Assembly (NCBI RefSeq): GCF_900112415.1
Contig: NZ_FOLV01000009.1
Span: 62,001-126,000 of the forward strand
From: Bacillus sp. 491mf
GTDB lineage: Bacteria > Bacillota > Bacilli > Bacillales > Bacillaceae_G
Reading direction: 5' to 3'
Length of the DNA stretch: 64,000 nucleotides
The notes under the pieces: model-generated
What the model saw: only the letters and a program-made list of their open reading frames with translations
Told to the model about the DNA's origin: nothing
Database searches by the model: none
Translations under genes and position numbers: made by a program
In this document: positions 16,523 through 24,876 of the stretch, piece after piece
Layout of the letters: the number at the start of each line of letters is the position of its first letter
Numbering within the stretch: position 1 is the first letter of the stretch

Positions 16523-17782
16523 TTATTCCCCTTTAGGATAGATGTTGTGTTTTGGGATAGGCCAGCTTATGTCTACACTATCTCCAGGTTGTAAACCTTT
16601 AGTTAATGTACGTTGTGTATTAGTTATAGCTTTATGATATGGGTGGTTTTGTATTAAAGTCAAATTTTCAAAGTCGTTTGTTCCTCCATCGTCTAAAGGT
16701 AAATTATGATGTACTTGCCATCCTATTGGAGGCTTTCCTATTTTCATCAATTCTATATCTGCATCTGATATTCCAGCATTCTTGAGTTCAGCAAGCTTAA
16801 CAGGGTCATTTACTAAAGATTTAAGAAACTCTTTCCTTACACTGCTATCAAATTTTCTCCGAAGAACTTCAAATTCTTCTTTAGTCCTCTTAGAATAATT
16901 GATATCCTCAACTTTGACATCCTTAAGAGTTACATCTTTACCATATAATTTACCAATAAAAACATCTTCATCTACGGTACTTTTAGTATATTGGTAAGGT
17001 AGCTTCTTGATAAGCATTACCAAGGCTATATTCCAAGGAACCTCCACCTGCATAAGCTGTTTCTAAACGACTTCCTAACTGAAACTCAGACATGGATGAC
17101 AAATTCCCCCCCATCTCGCGCCATTACCTACAGCACCGGCACCCCTTGTGACAAGTCAAAAGAACGCTAAATTAGTTGCTCCGTATGCTACTGATTCTGT
17201 GATACTTTCTGCATCTACATATTCTATGTTCTTTATATACCAATCTGATAAAACATTTCGTATAGCGTACATCTCTTGGACTTCCTCGTCCCACTCATGT
17301 TTTAATGTTCCAATAGGATCATTCCACAGGTTTTTCACAAATTGGTATGTATCTTTAACTTCTTCTTTTGTGTCATCAACCAAGTGTCCGAAAAAGTCTG
17401 ATGTTTGGTTCCATGCTTTTTTAAGTGGATCAAAAATAGTGTCTTCTGCTGCTCTTGTACCTCCTCGCTGAAAGGCGTCCCACAGCTTACCCATCTGATT
17501 AAAATCACCAAACGCTTTCTCATCCGCTTCATGGAATGTTTTTGCAGCTTTCTTTAATTCAAGTTCAGTACGATGTAAATGTTTGACTAAATCGTCCATA
17601 CTCTTCTTTTTTGAGAAAAATTCATCAAAAAATCGTTTGTGTGCCATACCTTCCCAAGATATCTGTAATTCGAACGTGACTTGTAAAAGTTCTCGAATTA
17701 TTTTTTCCATAGTTTCTCTATTTCGCGATATAGAATCTGCAGCTTCTTCCAGTTTATCCGGATCAACTCGTACTTGCCCCAA
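16523..17782 (-). pseudogene. WXG100-HNH polymorphic toxin, inactivated
   Basis: Translated from a TTG at 17782 (AAGGTGGGG upstream), the N-terminus is a WXG100 domain with SWEG at residues 42-45, followed by a helical region. The C-terminal frame ends in an HNH nuclease with VHHNLPLDDGG and NLTLIQNHPYHK. Between them are three lesions. There is an in-frame TGA at 17153-17155. A G7 tract at 17106-17112 needs eight G to keep frame. A compensating shift lies near 17000-17030, where GSLEYSLGNAYQEATLPIY leaves frame and TKSTVDEDVF resumes. The intact product would have been a type VII-secreted nuclease toxin of about 420 aa. Confidence 0.85.
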
Positions 17783-17897
17783 TTGCTTTTCCCCACCTTT
17801 CTGTTTTATGTATAAAATTGTCAATAAAAGCATAGCGGATTTTATGAATAAATTAACCGTAATTTTACATAAAATAACAATAAAGGGGGTGGTTTTA

Positions 17898-18212
17898 GTG
17901 GAATTGACAGTAATCGATGAACAAAAGATAACATCGTATTTAGTACAAGTATCTCAGCTAAATAAAAATTTCTTGTTTCACATTCGGGAAATTGATAACA
18001 ACATAGATATTAATTTTATTGATGAAAATAATAATTCTTTAACACCTGTTCCTGTTGAACTATTTCTTAGTAAACTTCTGAGCGAGGAAGATAAAGTGAA
18101 TTTTAGAAAGGTATATAGAAACATGTCAGGATTGATATTATTAGAACCATTGACACGTGAGGAATCAATTTATGTAAAAGAAATGAAAAAAAGAAGAGGT
18201 TGCTGTATTTAG
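17898..18212 (+). CDS. Unknown 104-aa protein divergent from the toxin
   Basis: A soluble, acidic protein starting MELTVIDEQKITSYLVQVSQ and ending in a basic KKRRGCCI tail. The GTG at 17898 follows GGGGGTGG by 5 bases; a longer frame upstream overlaps the toxin start and lacks a site. No domain is recognised. It is divergent from the WXG100-HNH pseudogene and may belong to the same type VII locus, which is inference from position only. Confidence 0.6.
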   Translation: MELTVIDEQKITSYLVQVSQLNKNFLFHIREIDNNIDINFIDENNNSLTPVPVELFLSKLLSEEDKVNFRKVYRNMSGLILLEPLTREESIYVKEMKKRRGCCI

Positions 18213-18258
18213 GTACTTAGAAGATACTTTTTCACGAGATTTAATGAATAAAGTAAAA

Positions 18259-18285
18259 AGCCCTCTCATATGAGAAGAGCTTTTG
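18259..18285. terminator. Terminator between convergent genes
   Basis: AAAGCCCTCTCATA / TGAGAAGAGCTTT hairpin with small bulges lies between the 104-aa gene and the minus-strand membrane gene. Confidence 0.6.
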
Positions 18286-18329
18286 TGTATAAGATAAAAT
18301 ACATTTAACTCTACCTTTTTTGATGAATG

Positions 18330-18632
18330 TTAAATTGAAGTTTCTTCTTTACGAGCTGCGTCCATCATAATAAAGATAGCCGATAAAATGTGCATAATCA
18401 TCCCGACAAATGGAATCCAAGCAATACAAGATGTTACAATTCCTAAAATATTACCGTTAGCGTTCATACCACTCTGTTTAGCTAATACTAAAGTAATGAT
18501 ATGTAATGCTAACATGAAGAGAAGAGGTAGCCAAAATAAAGAAACAATAATTGCTCCACCTAGTACAGGTATTCCTAATAGGGCCTCCAAACCACCACTT
18601 ACCCATTTTAGTATTTTTACAGTGTCTTTCAA
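18330..18632 (-). CDS. Small membrane protein
   Basis: A 100-aa protein with three hydrophobic stretches (about residues 17-50, 62-73 and 76-90) and a polar, charged C-terminus. The TTG start at 18632 follows AAGGAGG by about 8 bases. It lies at the right end of the island inserted in the second trpS copy. No function is recognised. Confidence 0.7.
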   Translation of the reverse strand: MKDTVKILKWVSGGLEALLGIPVLGGAIIVSLFWLPLLFMLALHIITLVLAKQSGMNANGNILGIVTSCIAWIPFVGMIMHILSAIFIMMDAARKEETSI

Positions 18633-18760
18633 AATATGTCCTCCTTAACATGAATCTATTACGTTATTCAGTATAACAAATAAGCCATGGGGTTTTAAGG
18701 TGTTATTTTCTAATAATAGAAAGAAGTTTACTATATGGCAATTTATAATTAAAAGTATAG

Positions 18761-18879
18761 GCACATTCGGCGAAATTTTTATATTGCCAGAATATATCAT
18801 TCGAGAAGAAGGAGCAGAGCGGGTAAGGGGAATTGCTAAGGTGAATTTAGCGGAAATAAAAAAACGGATTGGGTGTTAA
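18761..18879 (+). pseudogene. 3' fragments of the second trpS copy
   Basis: The segment reads TFGEIFILPEYIIREEGA, matching TrpS residues of about 174-192. It then jumps in frame to ERVRGIAKVNLAEIKKRIGC and a stop, matching the last 20 residues. The middle of the gene is deleted. The 8-mer AATTAAAA occurs both at the left junction (14263-14270) and just before this fragment (18748-18755). Confidence 0.9.
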
Positions 18880-19060
18880 TGTGAAAAAGCTGACCCAAAA
18901 GGCACATAAGTGCCTTTTGAAGCCAGTCCTTTTCTCCGTTATCGACCGTTCTTTGCAATATATCGGCGCTTCGACACGATATAAAGATCTTTCAGTGATA
19001 TTCGACATAATAGTGGTTGATTCGCTGAGCTGAATCATACCGAAAAGTGAAAGAGGTTAA
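18880..19060. other. Intergenic region with hairpin, possible dispersed repeat
   Basis: CAAAAGGCAC / GTGCCTTTTG (18897-18922) forms a strong hairpin, followed by a structured stretch with several short inverted repeats. I have the impression that this sequence recurs in the B. cereus group, but no second copy lies in this window. No gene is supported. Confidence 0.35.
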
Positions 19061-19543
19061 CTAAAAAGTGGGATTTTTAGTCAGCTTCTTATCTATATTG
19101 TTCATTAAAAACGTATCTAAAACTAATTTATGCACTGATCCAATATTTGTAGGTAGATCATGAATAGGAAAGAATCGTAAATCTTTTGATTCAGCGTCAT
19201 CGATGCGTAATGTTCCTTCAAAATCACGACAAATGTATGTAATGAGAACACCGTGTACTTGATCTCCATTTGGATACACATTGAAAAATTCTTTCCCAGA
19301 AAAGTTTTGAAATGCTTCTAACTGTTTCACGATTAAACCTGTTTCTTCATAGACTTCACGTTTAGCGGCTTCTTCTAAAGTTTCACCACATTCAAGCGCA
19401 CCGCCAATAATGCCCCAGAAATTGTAATCACTGCGAAGTTGAAGAAGTACTTCATTATTTTTGTTTAAAATAATTACATGTGAACCTACTAAAATGAGTG
19501 GTCGATTTCCAACTAGGCTGCGCATTTCTTCGATATATCCCAT
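19061..19543 (-). CDS. Nudix hydrolase
   Basis: A 160-aa protein with a complete Nudix box: GGALECGETLEEAAKREVY followed directly by EETGL. Before it lie VIILNKNNEVLLQLRSDYNFW, a beta strand and substrate-side segment typical of the family. It hydrolyses a nucleoside diphosphate linked to another group; the substrate is unknown. The ATG has GGATAGGTG upstream. A bcr-type repeat separates it from the next minus-strand gene. Confidence 0.88.
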   Translation of the reverse strand: MGYIEEMRSLVGNRPLILVGSHVIILNKNNEVLLQLRSDYNFWGIIGGALECGETLEEAAKREVYEETGLIVKQLEAFQNFSGKEFFNVYPNGDQVHGVLITYICRDFEGTLRIDDAESKDLRFFPIHDLPTNIGSVHKLVLDTFLMNNIDKKLTKNPTF

Positions 19544-19612
19544 ATAACACCTATCCTTTATTTATAATACATACGTACCAATTGTAAGTATGTTTTTGTA
19601 TATAACTCTATT

Positions 19613-19770
19613 TTGATTTTTCGACATATAAGTCACTGCTATACGGAAGACAACATGATTAATACTTGCTTTCTCCCTTTGTATGTAAACCACGCATGTA
19701 GCAGAAAAAGGCCCTGACCGCTTCTGTGCACGGCCAGATGCTCTTGTCCTTCCAAAAAGAAAGAAGTTTT
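19613..19770 (-). repeat. bcr-type dispersed repeat, copy 1
   Basis: Read on the minus strand it contains GAGCATCTGGCCGTGC, AGAAGCGGTCAGGGCC, CTACATGCGTGG, GGGAGAAAGCAAG and TATAGCAGTGACTTATATG in the same order and spacing as the copies at 38, 44.5, 47.2 and 50.6 kb. It is intergenic. Confidence 0.85.
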
Positions 19771-19828
19771 TTTCGTTTTTTAAATTTGAATAAATGTAGT
19801 TGCGATATTTATGTTTTCCCACTATAAA

Positions 19829-20668
19829 TTAATAGAACGATGGTAGTTTATTTAACATCGCTTCTGCTTGTGATGCTAAATAACTAAACTGCATATTATG
19901 TATAGTTCTAAAGTATAAACTGCGTAGGAAGGTTTTAATATTTGTACATAAACTACAAAACTCATTGACTAGAAGTCTTGTTTTGTATTGCGGTAGCAAG
20001 TTTAGTTTGACATGAATAATCTCAAATAGCTGATTTTGCGGGAATCCTTTTGATATCATGGAAAGAAGAGGGGTAATAATACGCTCATCTTCATCAAAAT
20101 GATACACAATAGAATAAACGAATATTTTATTTAAAAGACAATGTGCTAGTTCTTCGTAACATTGTTGTAGCAGTTTTGAATTTTGAATAAGGGCATCGAA
20201 AGCATCTGCTGCATGAGCAACACTATGCGCCCAGCCGTGAGGATCTACATATCCCCTTAAATCAATTTCTTGGTTCATATAATCTACCAATTTTTCTTTT
20301 ACGATCATAACCGTTTCTTGTGTTAAAAAATTTGTTTTATTATCTGCACATAATATTAATGCAATTAATAACGTTGTGAAAGAACGTGTAAACACGCTAT
20401 CATCGATATTAGATATGATGCCGCAATATAAGTATTGTTCTTCTAAAGTTAGCGTAAGTAATTTTTCTAACTGAGCTGTATCGAAATAATCACCTGAAAT
20501 AAAGTAAGAAAAGGTAGAGTAAATCAATTGATCACGTAAATAGCTGTCTAACGTACCAATATGCTCTAGCATATGTAAACTCAATTGATTTAAATCGGTA
20601 TTTTGAGGCAATAAATATCCGTTTTTTTGAATCGTTTCTAATAATTGCTGCAGCATAATGGTATTCAA
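19829..20668 (-). CDS. DUF2785 family protein
   Basis: A 279-aa, mostly helical, soluble protein. The signature GYVDPHGWAHSVAHAADAFD in the middle is characteristic of DUF2785; function is unknown. Helical repeats flank it. The TTG start at 20668 follows GGAGG by 7 bases. It has its own upstream region divergent from a GNAT gene. Confidence 0.85.
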   Translation of the reverse strand: MNTIMLQQLLETIQKNGYLLPQNTDLNQLSLHMLEHIGTLDSYLRDQLIYSTFSYFISGDYFDTAQLEKLLTLTLEEQYLYCGIISNIDDSVFTRSFTTLLIALILCADNKTNFLTQETVMIVKEKLVDYMNQEIDLRGYVDPHGWAHSVAHAADAFDALIQNSKLLQQCYEELAHCLLNKIFVYSIVYHFDEDERIITPLLSMISKGFPQNQLFEIIHVKLNLLPQYKTRLLVNEFCSLCTNIKTFLRSLYFRTIHNMQFSYLASQAEAMLNKLPSFY

Positions 20669-20831
20669 TGATGTTCCTCCTCATTGTAATATTATCGATA
20701 CGATCCCTTTTCTTAACTGAAGATTGCTGTTATAAACATCAAATTTCTAGTATTCTACATTTTCATAAAAACTCCTGCTCATGAAATAAAAAACATGTTA
20801 TTTAAAAAAATATACAGAAAGAGGTTAAAGA

Positions 20832-21584
20832 ATGAATCAATTTGTTAATTTGGAACGAGATTTTAAGATATTAGTAGGAGAGCCACATTATATTACAATT
20901 GAAGAAAATAATACAGTTTCCTTTACAATGGAACAAGTGTTAGAGGTTGTGCAATATTGGATAGAAACAGCAACAGATAAAGGAGTTTTCCATTTACATT
21001 TTGTTGTTTCATCCAAAAGTCCAAATTATACACATTATGAAGAAGTGTTTCAGCGTTTACAATTTCAGTATCAGAAAAGTTGTGTTACGGTGCTGAAAGA
21101 TTTATCTGATGTTACAGATGTGGAAGTTCCGTTTACGCTGAAAACGATCGATGAAGTAGGAGAAGGCACGTTTAAAACAATTTGGCTGGAATCTATGCGG
21201 GATTCTATACATACGAAAGAAACATTATCTATAGACCAATTATTATATGCTTTTCAAACAGAAATTGGCGGCAGATGGAATGAACATTGTTTAGTTGCTG
21301 TTCAAGGAGAAGATCCAGTAGGTGTTATATTGCCGCATATAGAGCCAGGTACGGTAGAAGAAGGAAGATTGTTTTATCTTGGTGTTGTTCCGAATATGCG
21401 TGGTAAACGATACGGGGCAATGCTTCATGAGAAAGCATTGTACATCTTAAAAGAAATTGGTGCCTCATATTATATAGGGAGTACTGACGAAATGAACGAT
21501 GCTATGAAACAAGTTTTTTTTAACAATAACTGTATACAGTTAGGGGAAATAGAGAAATTCACAAGAGTGATTAGAAAAGGATAA
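20832..21584 (+). CDS. GNAT family N-acetyltransferase, two-part
   Basis: A 250-aa protein. Residues of about 1-110 form a variable N-terminal domain. The C-terminal half carries the GNAT fold with LFYLGVVPNMRGKRYGAMLHEKAL, whose RGKRYG loop binds acetyl-CoA, and a final segment IGSTDEMNDAMKQVFFNNNC. The substrate is unknown. It is followed after 49 bases by an unknown gene on the same strand, possibly one unit. Confidence 0.85.
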   Translation: MNQFVNLERDFKILVGEPHYITIEENNTVSFTMEQVLEVVQYWIETATDKGVFHLHFVVSSKSPNYTHYEEVFQRLQFQYQKSCVTVLKDLSDVTDVEVPFTLKTIDEVGEGTFKTIWLESMRDSIHTKETLSIDQLLYAFQTEIGGRWNEHCLVAVQGEDPVGVILPHIEPGTVEEGRLFYLGVVPNMRGKRYGAMLHEKALYILKEIGASYYIGSTDEMNDAMKQVFFNNNCIQLGEIEKFTRVIRKG

Positions 21585-21633
21585 ATGAAGATCTCTCTTG
21601 AAGTCTTGAAGAAATAAATGAAGGGGGAATTGG

Positions 21634-22479
21634 ATGTTAAAGCAATCATTTAAAAGAATCATTCCGTTATATCCAGAAACTTTATTTCCAGACTGGCATG
21701 TAGAACATATTTCGCAGCGGCAGGAGAGTGAAAAGTGGGAAACGCTTTGGTTTCAGGTGATTACTCCTACGGGAATATTTCGAGTGAAACAGTTTTTTCT
21801 AGACTTTATGGAACCAACTTTTCCAGACAGTTGTCTGTATCACGCGCAGGGGGAGTGTTTTCAATATAATACACTTATCTATTGGCGCGGTATCAATTAT
21901 AAAGGGTGCGATAGTTACGTCACTTCTAAGTGGAAAACACAAATCGAAATTTCTATTGATGATGGATTTATCAAGCAGCATGAGATACAAGAATTTTTAT
22001 ATGGATTGCAGCCGTTTGAATTAGAGAATGCAAAACAACAAATGAAATTACCATTTCATCAACTAAGTTTTCATGCTCAAATAGAAAAGGGTGGAGGCGA
22101 AATCAGTCGTTGCTCTATATGGTGTACTCCTGAAGAAAAGAAATTCGTATCATTACCGCTTTTAGTCCCTCATTCATGGGAATTAGAGTCTGTTGGTTTT
22201 GGTGATAATGAAACACAATATGTATATTGGGATGCAAGAGAGCAGTTATATACATTATGGGCATGCCGGCATATCAATTATAGCTATTATCCTGTATCTT
22301 CATGGATAAGAAATTATAGCTCCCCGCAAAAGATTGGAAATTGTGAATACTACGTGCATCCGCAAAGAGGTACAGTTGTATATCAAGATCTTGGGAATGA
22401 ACAAATTGCATATGTCTTTCGAGGAATCCCATGTACATCTTTTACAGATATAGAAAAAATGTTTTCTCCGTATTTATAA
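21634..22479 (+). CDS. Unknown 281-aa protein
   Basis: A soluble protein, rich in Trp, Tyr and Phe (for example TLIYWRGINYKG and QYVYWDAREQLYTLWACRHINYSYYP), with no signal peptide, membrane helix or motif I recognise. The pattern suggests an all-beta fold. The ATG has AAGGGGG upstream. It lies between a GNAT gene and a phosphatase gene on the same strand. Codon use looks like its neighbours. No function is proposed. Confidence 0.75.
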   Translation: MLKQSFKRIIPLYPETLFPDWHVEHISQRQESEKWETLWFQVITPTGIFRVKQFFLDFMEPTFPDSCLYHAQGECFQYNTLIYWRGINYKGCDSYVTSKWKTQIEISIDDGFIKQHEIQEFLYGLQPFELENAKQQMKLPFHQLSFHAQIEKGGGEISRCSIWCTPEEKKFVSLPLLVPHSWELESVGFGDNETQYVYWDAREQLYTLWACRHINYSYYPVSSWIRNYSSPQKIGNCEYYVHPQRGTVVYQDLGNEQIAYVFRGIPCTSFTDIEKMFSPYL

Positions 22480-22575
22480 ATTGATTACAAAATGTCATGA
22501 AATATGTAAGACGCGTTACAATATGTGGTATAGAATAGGGGGAGAGAAACAATAGAGAAAGTGATAGGTGAAAGA

Positions 22576-23604
22576 ATGGAAACGAACATGAAACAAACAG
22601 GTTTAGATGTAAAAGTAGAGCGAGAAAATAATAGCACTTTATCTATAAAATGGGGTAGTGTAGAAGAATCAGTGCATGTATATTGGAGTGCATCTCCTGA
22701 GGCTATTGAAGAAAATGGACAATTATTAACGATTGTAACAGACGCTTCTGCGGTTACAATTGAAGATCCAAATCCTGCAATGCGTGTCTATTTTCGATTG
22801 GTTACGAATAAAGGAGATCGTATTACAGTAGCAGAGCGCCGCCTATCACTGCAAGGTGCGTTTAACTTTCGTGATTTAGGCGGGTATGAAACAAAAGATG
22901 GACGTGTAGTCAAATGGGGGAAATTGTACCGTTCTGAAGAATTAGCAAGATTAACAGAAGAAGATATTTGTTATATACATAATTTGGGCTTAAAAACTAT
23001 CTGCGATTATCGTACAAATTTCGAAGTGCAACATAAACCAAACCCAAAGATACAAGATGTTTGTCAAGTTTCCTTGCCAGTTATGCAAGATTTAGCGAAA
23101 GATTTAAATATTAATGAATTCTTCCGTTTAGGAGATTTATCAATGCTTGGCAAGCCGGGAGAATATTTAGTGAAGATGAACCGAGATTTTGTAACTAGTA
23201 ATGGAGCATTTGTGACATTTTTAGAGCTGATCCAAGATGCTAACAACTTACCGCTTTTAAACCATTGTACAGCAGGAAAGGATCGAACCGGCTTTGCATC
23301 TGCTTTATTATTATTGTTATTAGGTGTACCAGAAGAGACAGTAATGCAGGATTATTTACTAAGTAATGGATTTCGTGAACAGTTGAATGAAAAAATGATG
23401 GCATTTTTAGGAGCGCAGCTTCAAGATGAAGCAAGCATAGAAATTTTAAGTGCAATGTTTGAAGCGAGGGCTGAATATTTACAAGCGGCATTTGATGAAA
23501 TTCATAATGTATATGGTTCATTGGATCAATATGCTGAAAAAGGAATTGGACTTACGAAAGAACAGTTAGATGCTTTGCGTAATTTATTGCTAGAAGAAAA
23601 ATAA
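22576..23604 (+). CDS. Tyrosine/dual-specificity protein phosphatase
   Basis: A 342-aa protein. Residues of about 1-95 look like a beta-sandwich domain (SIKWGSVEESVHVYWSASPE). The rest is a PTP domain of the bacterial LipA/MptpB-like type. FNFRDLGGYETKDGR is its N-terminal motif and HCTAGKDRTG is the CX5R phosphate loop, with catalytic Cys231 and Arg237. It dephosphorylates phosphotyrosine proteins or phosphoinositides (family knowledge). The ATG at 22576 has AGGTG 5 bases upstream; the in-frame GTG at 22561 has none. A strong terminator follows. Confidence 0.88.
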   Translation: METNMKQTGLDVKVERENNSTLSIKWGSVEESVHVYWSASPEAIEENGQLLTIVTDASAVTIEDPNPAMRVYFRLVTNKGDRITVAERRLSLQGAFNFRDLGGYETKDGRVVKWGKLYRSEELARLTEEDICYIHNLGLKTICDYRTNFEVQHKPNPKIQDVCQVSLPVMQDLAKDLNINEFFRLGDLSMLGKPGEYLVKMNRDFVTSNGAFVTFLELIQDANNLPLLNHCTAGKDRTGFASALLLLLLGVPEETVMQDYLLSNGFREQLNEKMMAFLGAQLQDEASIEILSAMFEARAEYLQAAFDEIHNVYGSLDQYAEKGIGLTKEQLDALRNLLLEEK

Positions 23605-23610
23605 GATAAT

Positions 23611-23661
23611 AGATAGAGGTTTTAAAAGTCATAAGGTTACTTTTAAAACCTCTATCTTTTT
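23611..23661 (+). terminator. Intrinsic terminator
   Basis: GATAGAGGTTTTAAAAGT and ACTTTTAAAACCTCTATC form an 18-bp stem followed by TTTTTT. Confidence 0.92.
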
Positions 23662-23773
23662 TATTTTCTTTATTTTACAATTAATTTGAAAATTGTTGAA
23701 ATAATTACAAAGATATCCACGTTATAAATAGTATAAATAACGTAAAATTTGAAATGAAGGGAGAGATGGGGAA

Positions 23774-23968
23774 ATGTTAGCATGGATATTAGGGGTATTC
23801 ATCATAGTAGCAGTGACAGTTATGTTGACGATTATGGTAGGGAAAAATGAAGAAGAGAATTATGGAACTTCAACGAAAGGAAATATTACAAGACTTTCAA
23901 TTATATATCTACTTTTAGGAGTTGTTTTAGCGGTTGGAGTAGCTTCTTATATATATTTTTATGGATAA
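23774..23968 (+). CDS. Small two-helix membrane protein
   Basis: A 64-aa protein with helices at about residues 3-23 and 41-62 and a polar loop GKNEEENYGTSTKGN between. The ATG follows GGGAGAGATGGGG. Function unknown. It precedes an ABC exporter operon by about 180 bases on the same strand. Confidence 0.7.
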   Translation: MLAWILGVFIIVAVTVMLTIMVGKNEEENYGTSTKGNITRLSIIYLLLGVVLAVGVASYIYFYG

Positions 23969-24150
23969 GGGCGAACATAGATAGTAGAAAAAAGGTGAGG
24001 CTTCCAGAAGTGGGGGTCTTGCTGTTCGTTTATTCGGGAAAAGATAAGGTGTGTGCTGTTTGATAATTCTAAAATATTCTAAAGCATAGAAACGTATTAT
24101 GTTATAATCAAAATGTAATTGTTGGAAAAAACGAGAAGGGCTGGATATGA

Positions 24151-24876
24151 ATGATTGAAATTGTTAATGTATCAAAGAGTTATAATGGTAGTAAATTTGC
24201 AGTGAAAGATTTGAACTTAACAGTGCCAAATGGAGAGATTTTTGGATTTTTAGGCCCAAATGGTGCAGGGAAATCAACGACAATTAAGATGATCACAGGT
24301 ATTCATTCTCTTGATAGTGGGACAATTTCGGTAAATGGAAAAGACATTGCGAAAGAGCCGCTTGAAGCGAAAAGGTTATTTGGTTATGTTCCTGACAGTC
24401 CTGATATGTTTTTACGCTTAAAGGGGATTGAATATTTAAATTTTATGGCGGATATGTATGATGTTCCGAAAGACGTGCGCCAAGAAAAAATCCGAACGCT
24501 AGCAGAACGTTTTAGTTTGTACGAGGCATTGTCTGATCAAATTCAAAGTTATTCACATGGAATGCGTCAAAAAATTATTATTATTGGAGTTCTTTTGCAT
24601 GATCCAGATGTCTGGATTTTAGACGAGCCAATGACTGGATTAGATCCAAAATCGGCATTTATATTAAAACAAATGATGCGTGAGCACGCAGATAAAGGGA
24701 AAACGGTGTTCTTTTCAACGCATGTGTTAGAAGTTGCTGAAAAATTATGTGATCAAGTTGCCATCATTAATAAAGGGACACTTCAATTTCAAGGGAATTT
24801 AGCAGAAATACGAGAGCACTTTGAATCTAATGAATCTCTAGAAAAAATGTTCTTGGAGATGACAGAAAATGAATAA
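24151..24876 (+). CDS. ABC transporter ATP-binding protein
   Basis: A 241-aa ATPase. Walker A is GPNGAGKST (residues 35-43). The signature is YSHGMRQK, a common variant of LSGGQ in exporters of this type. Walker B is VWILDEPMTGLD, and the switch His lies in FFSTHVLE. It couples to the membrane protein encoded directly downstream; the stop overlaps that start by 8 bases, implying translational coupling. It resembles the YthP/YthQ-type exporter pair of Bacillus; the substrate is unknown. Confidence 0.9.
   Translation: MIEIVNVSKSYNGSKFAVKDLNLTVPNGEIFGFLGPNGAGKSTTIKMITGIHSLDSGTISVNGKDIAKEPLEAKRLFGYVPDSPDMFLRLKGIEYLNFMADMYDVPKDVRQEKIRTLAERFSLYEALSDQIQSYSHGMRQKIIIIGVLLHDPDVWILDEPMTGLDPKSAFILKQMMREHADKGKTVFFSTHVLEVAEKLCDQVAIINKGTLQFQGNLAEIREHFESNESLEKMFLEMTENE

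Noticed and set aside
18847-19038. 63-codon minus-strand ORF
   Set aside because: It runs antisense through the trpS fragment and a hairpin repeat, with no ribosome site.
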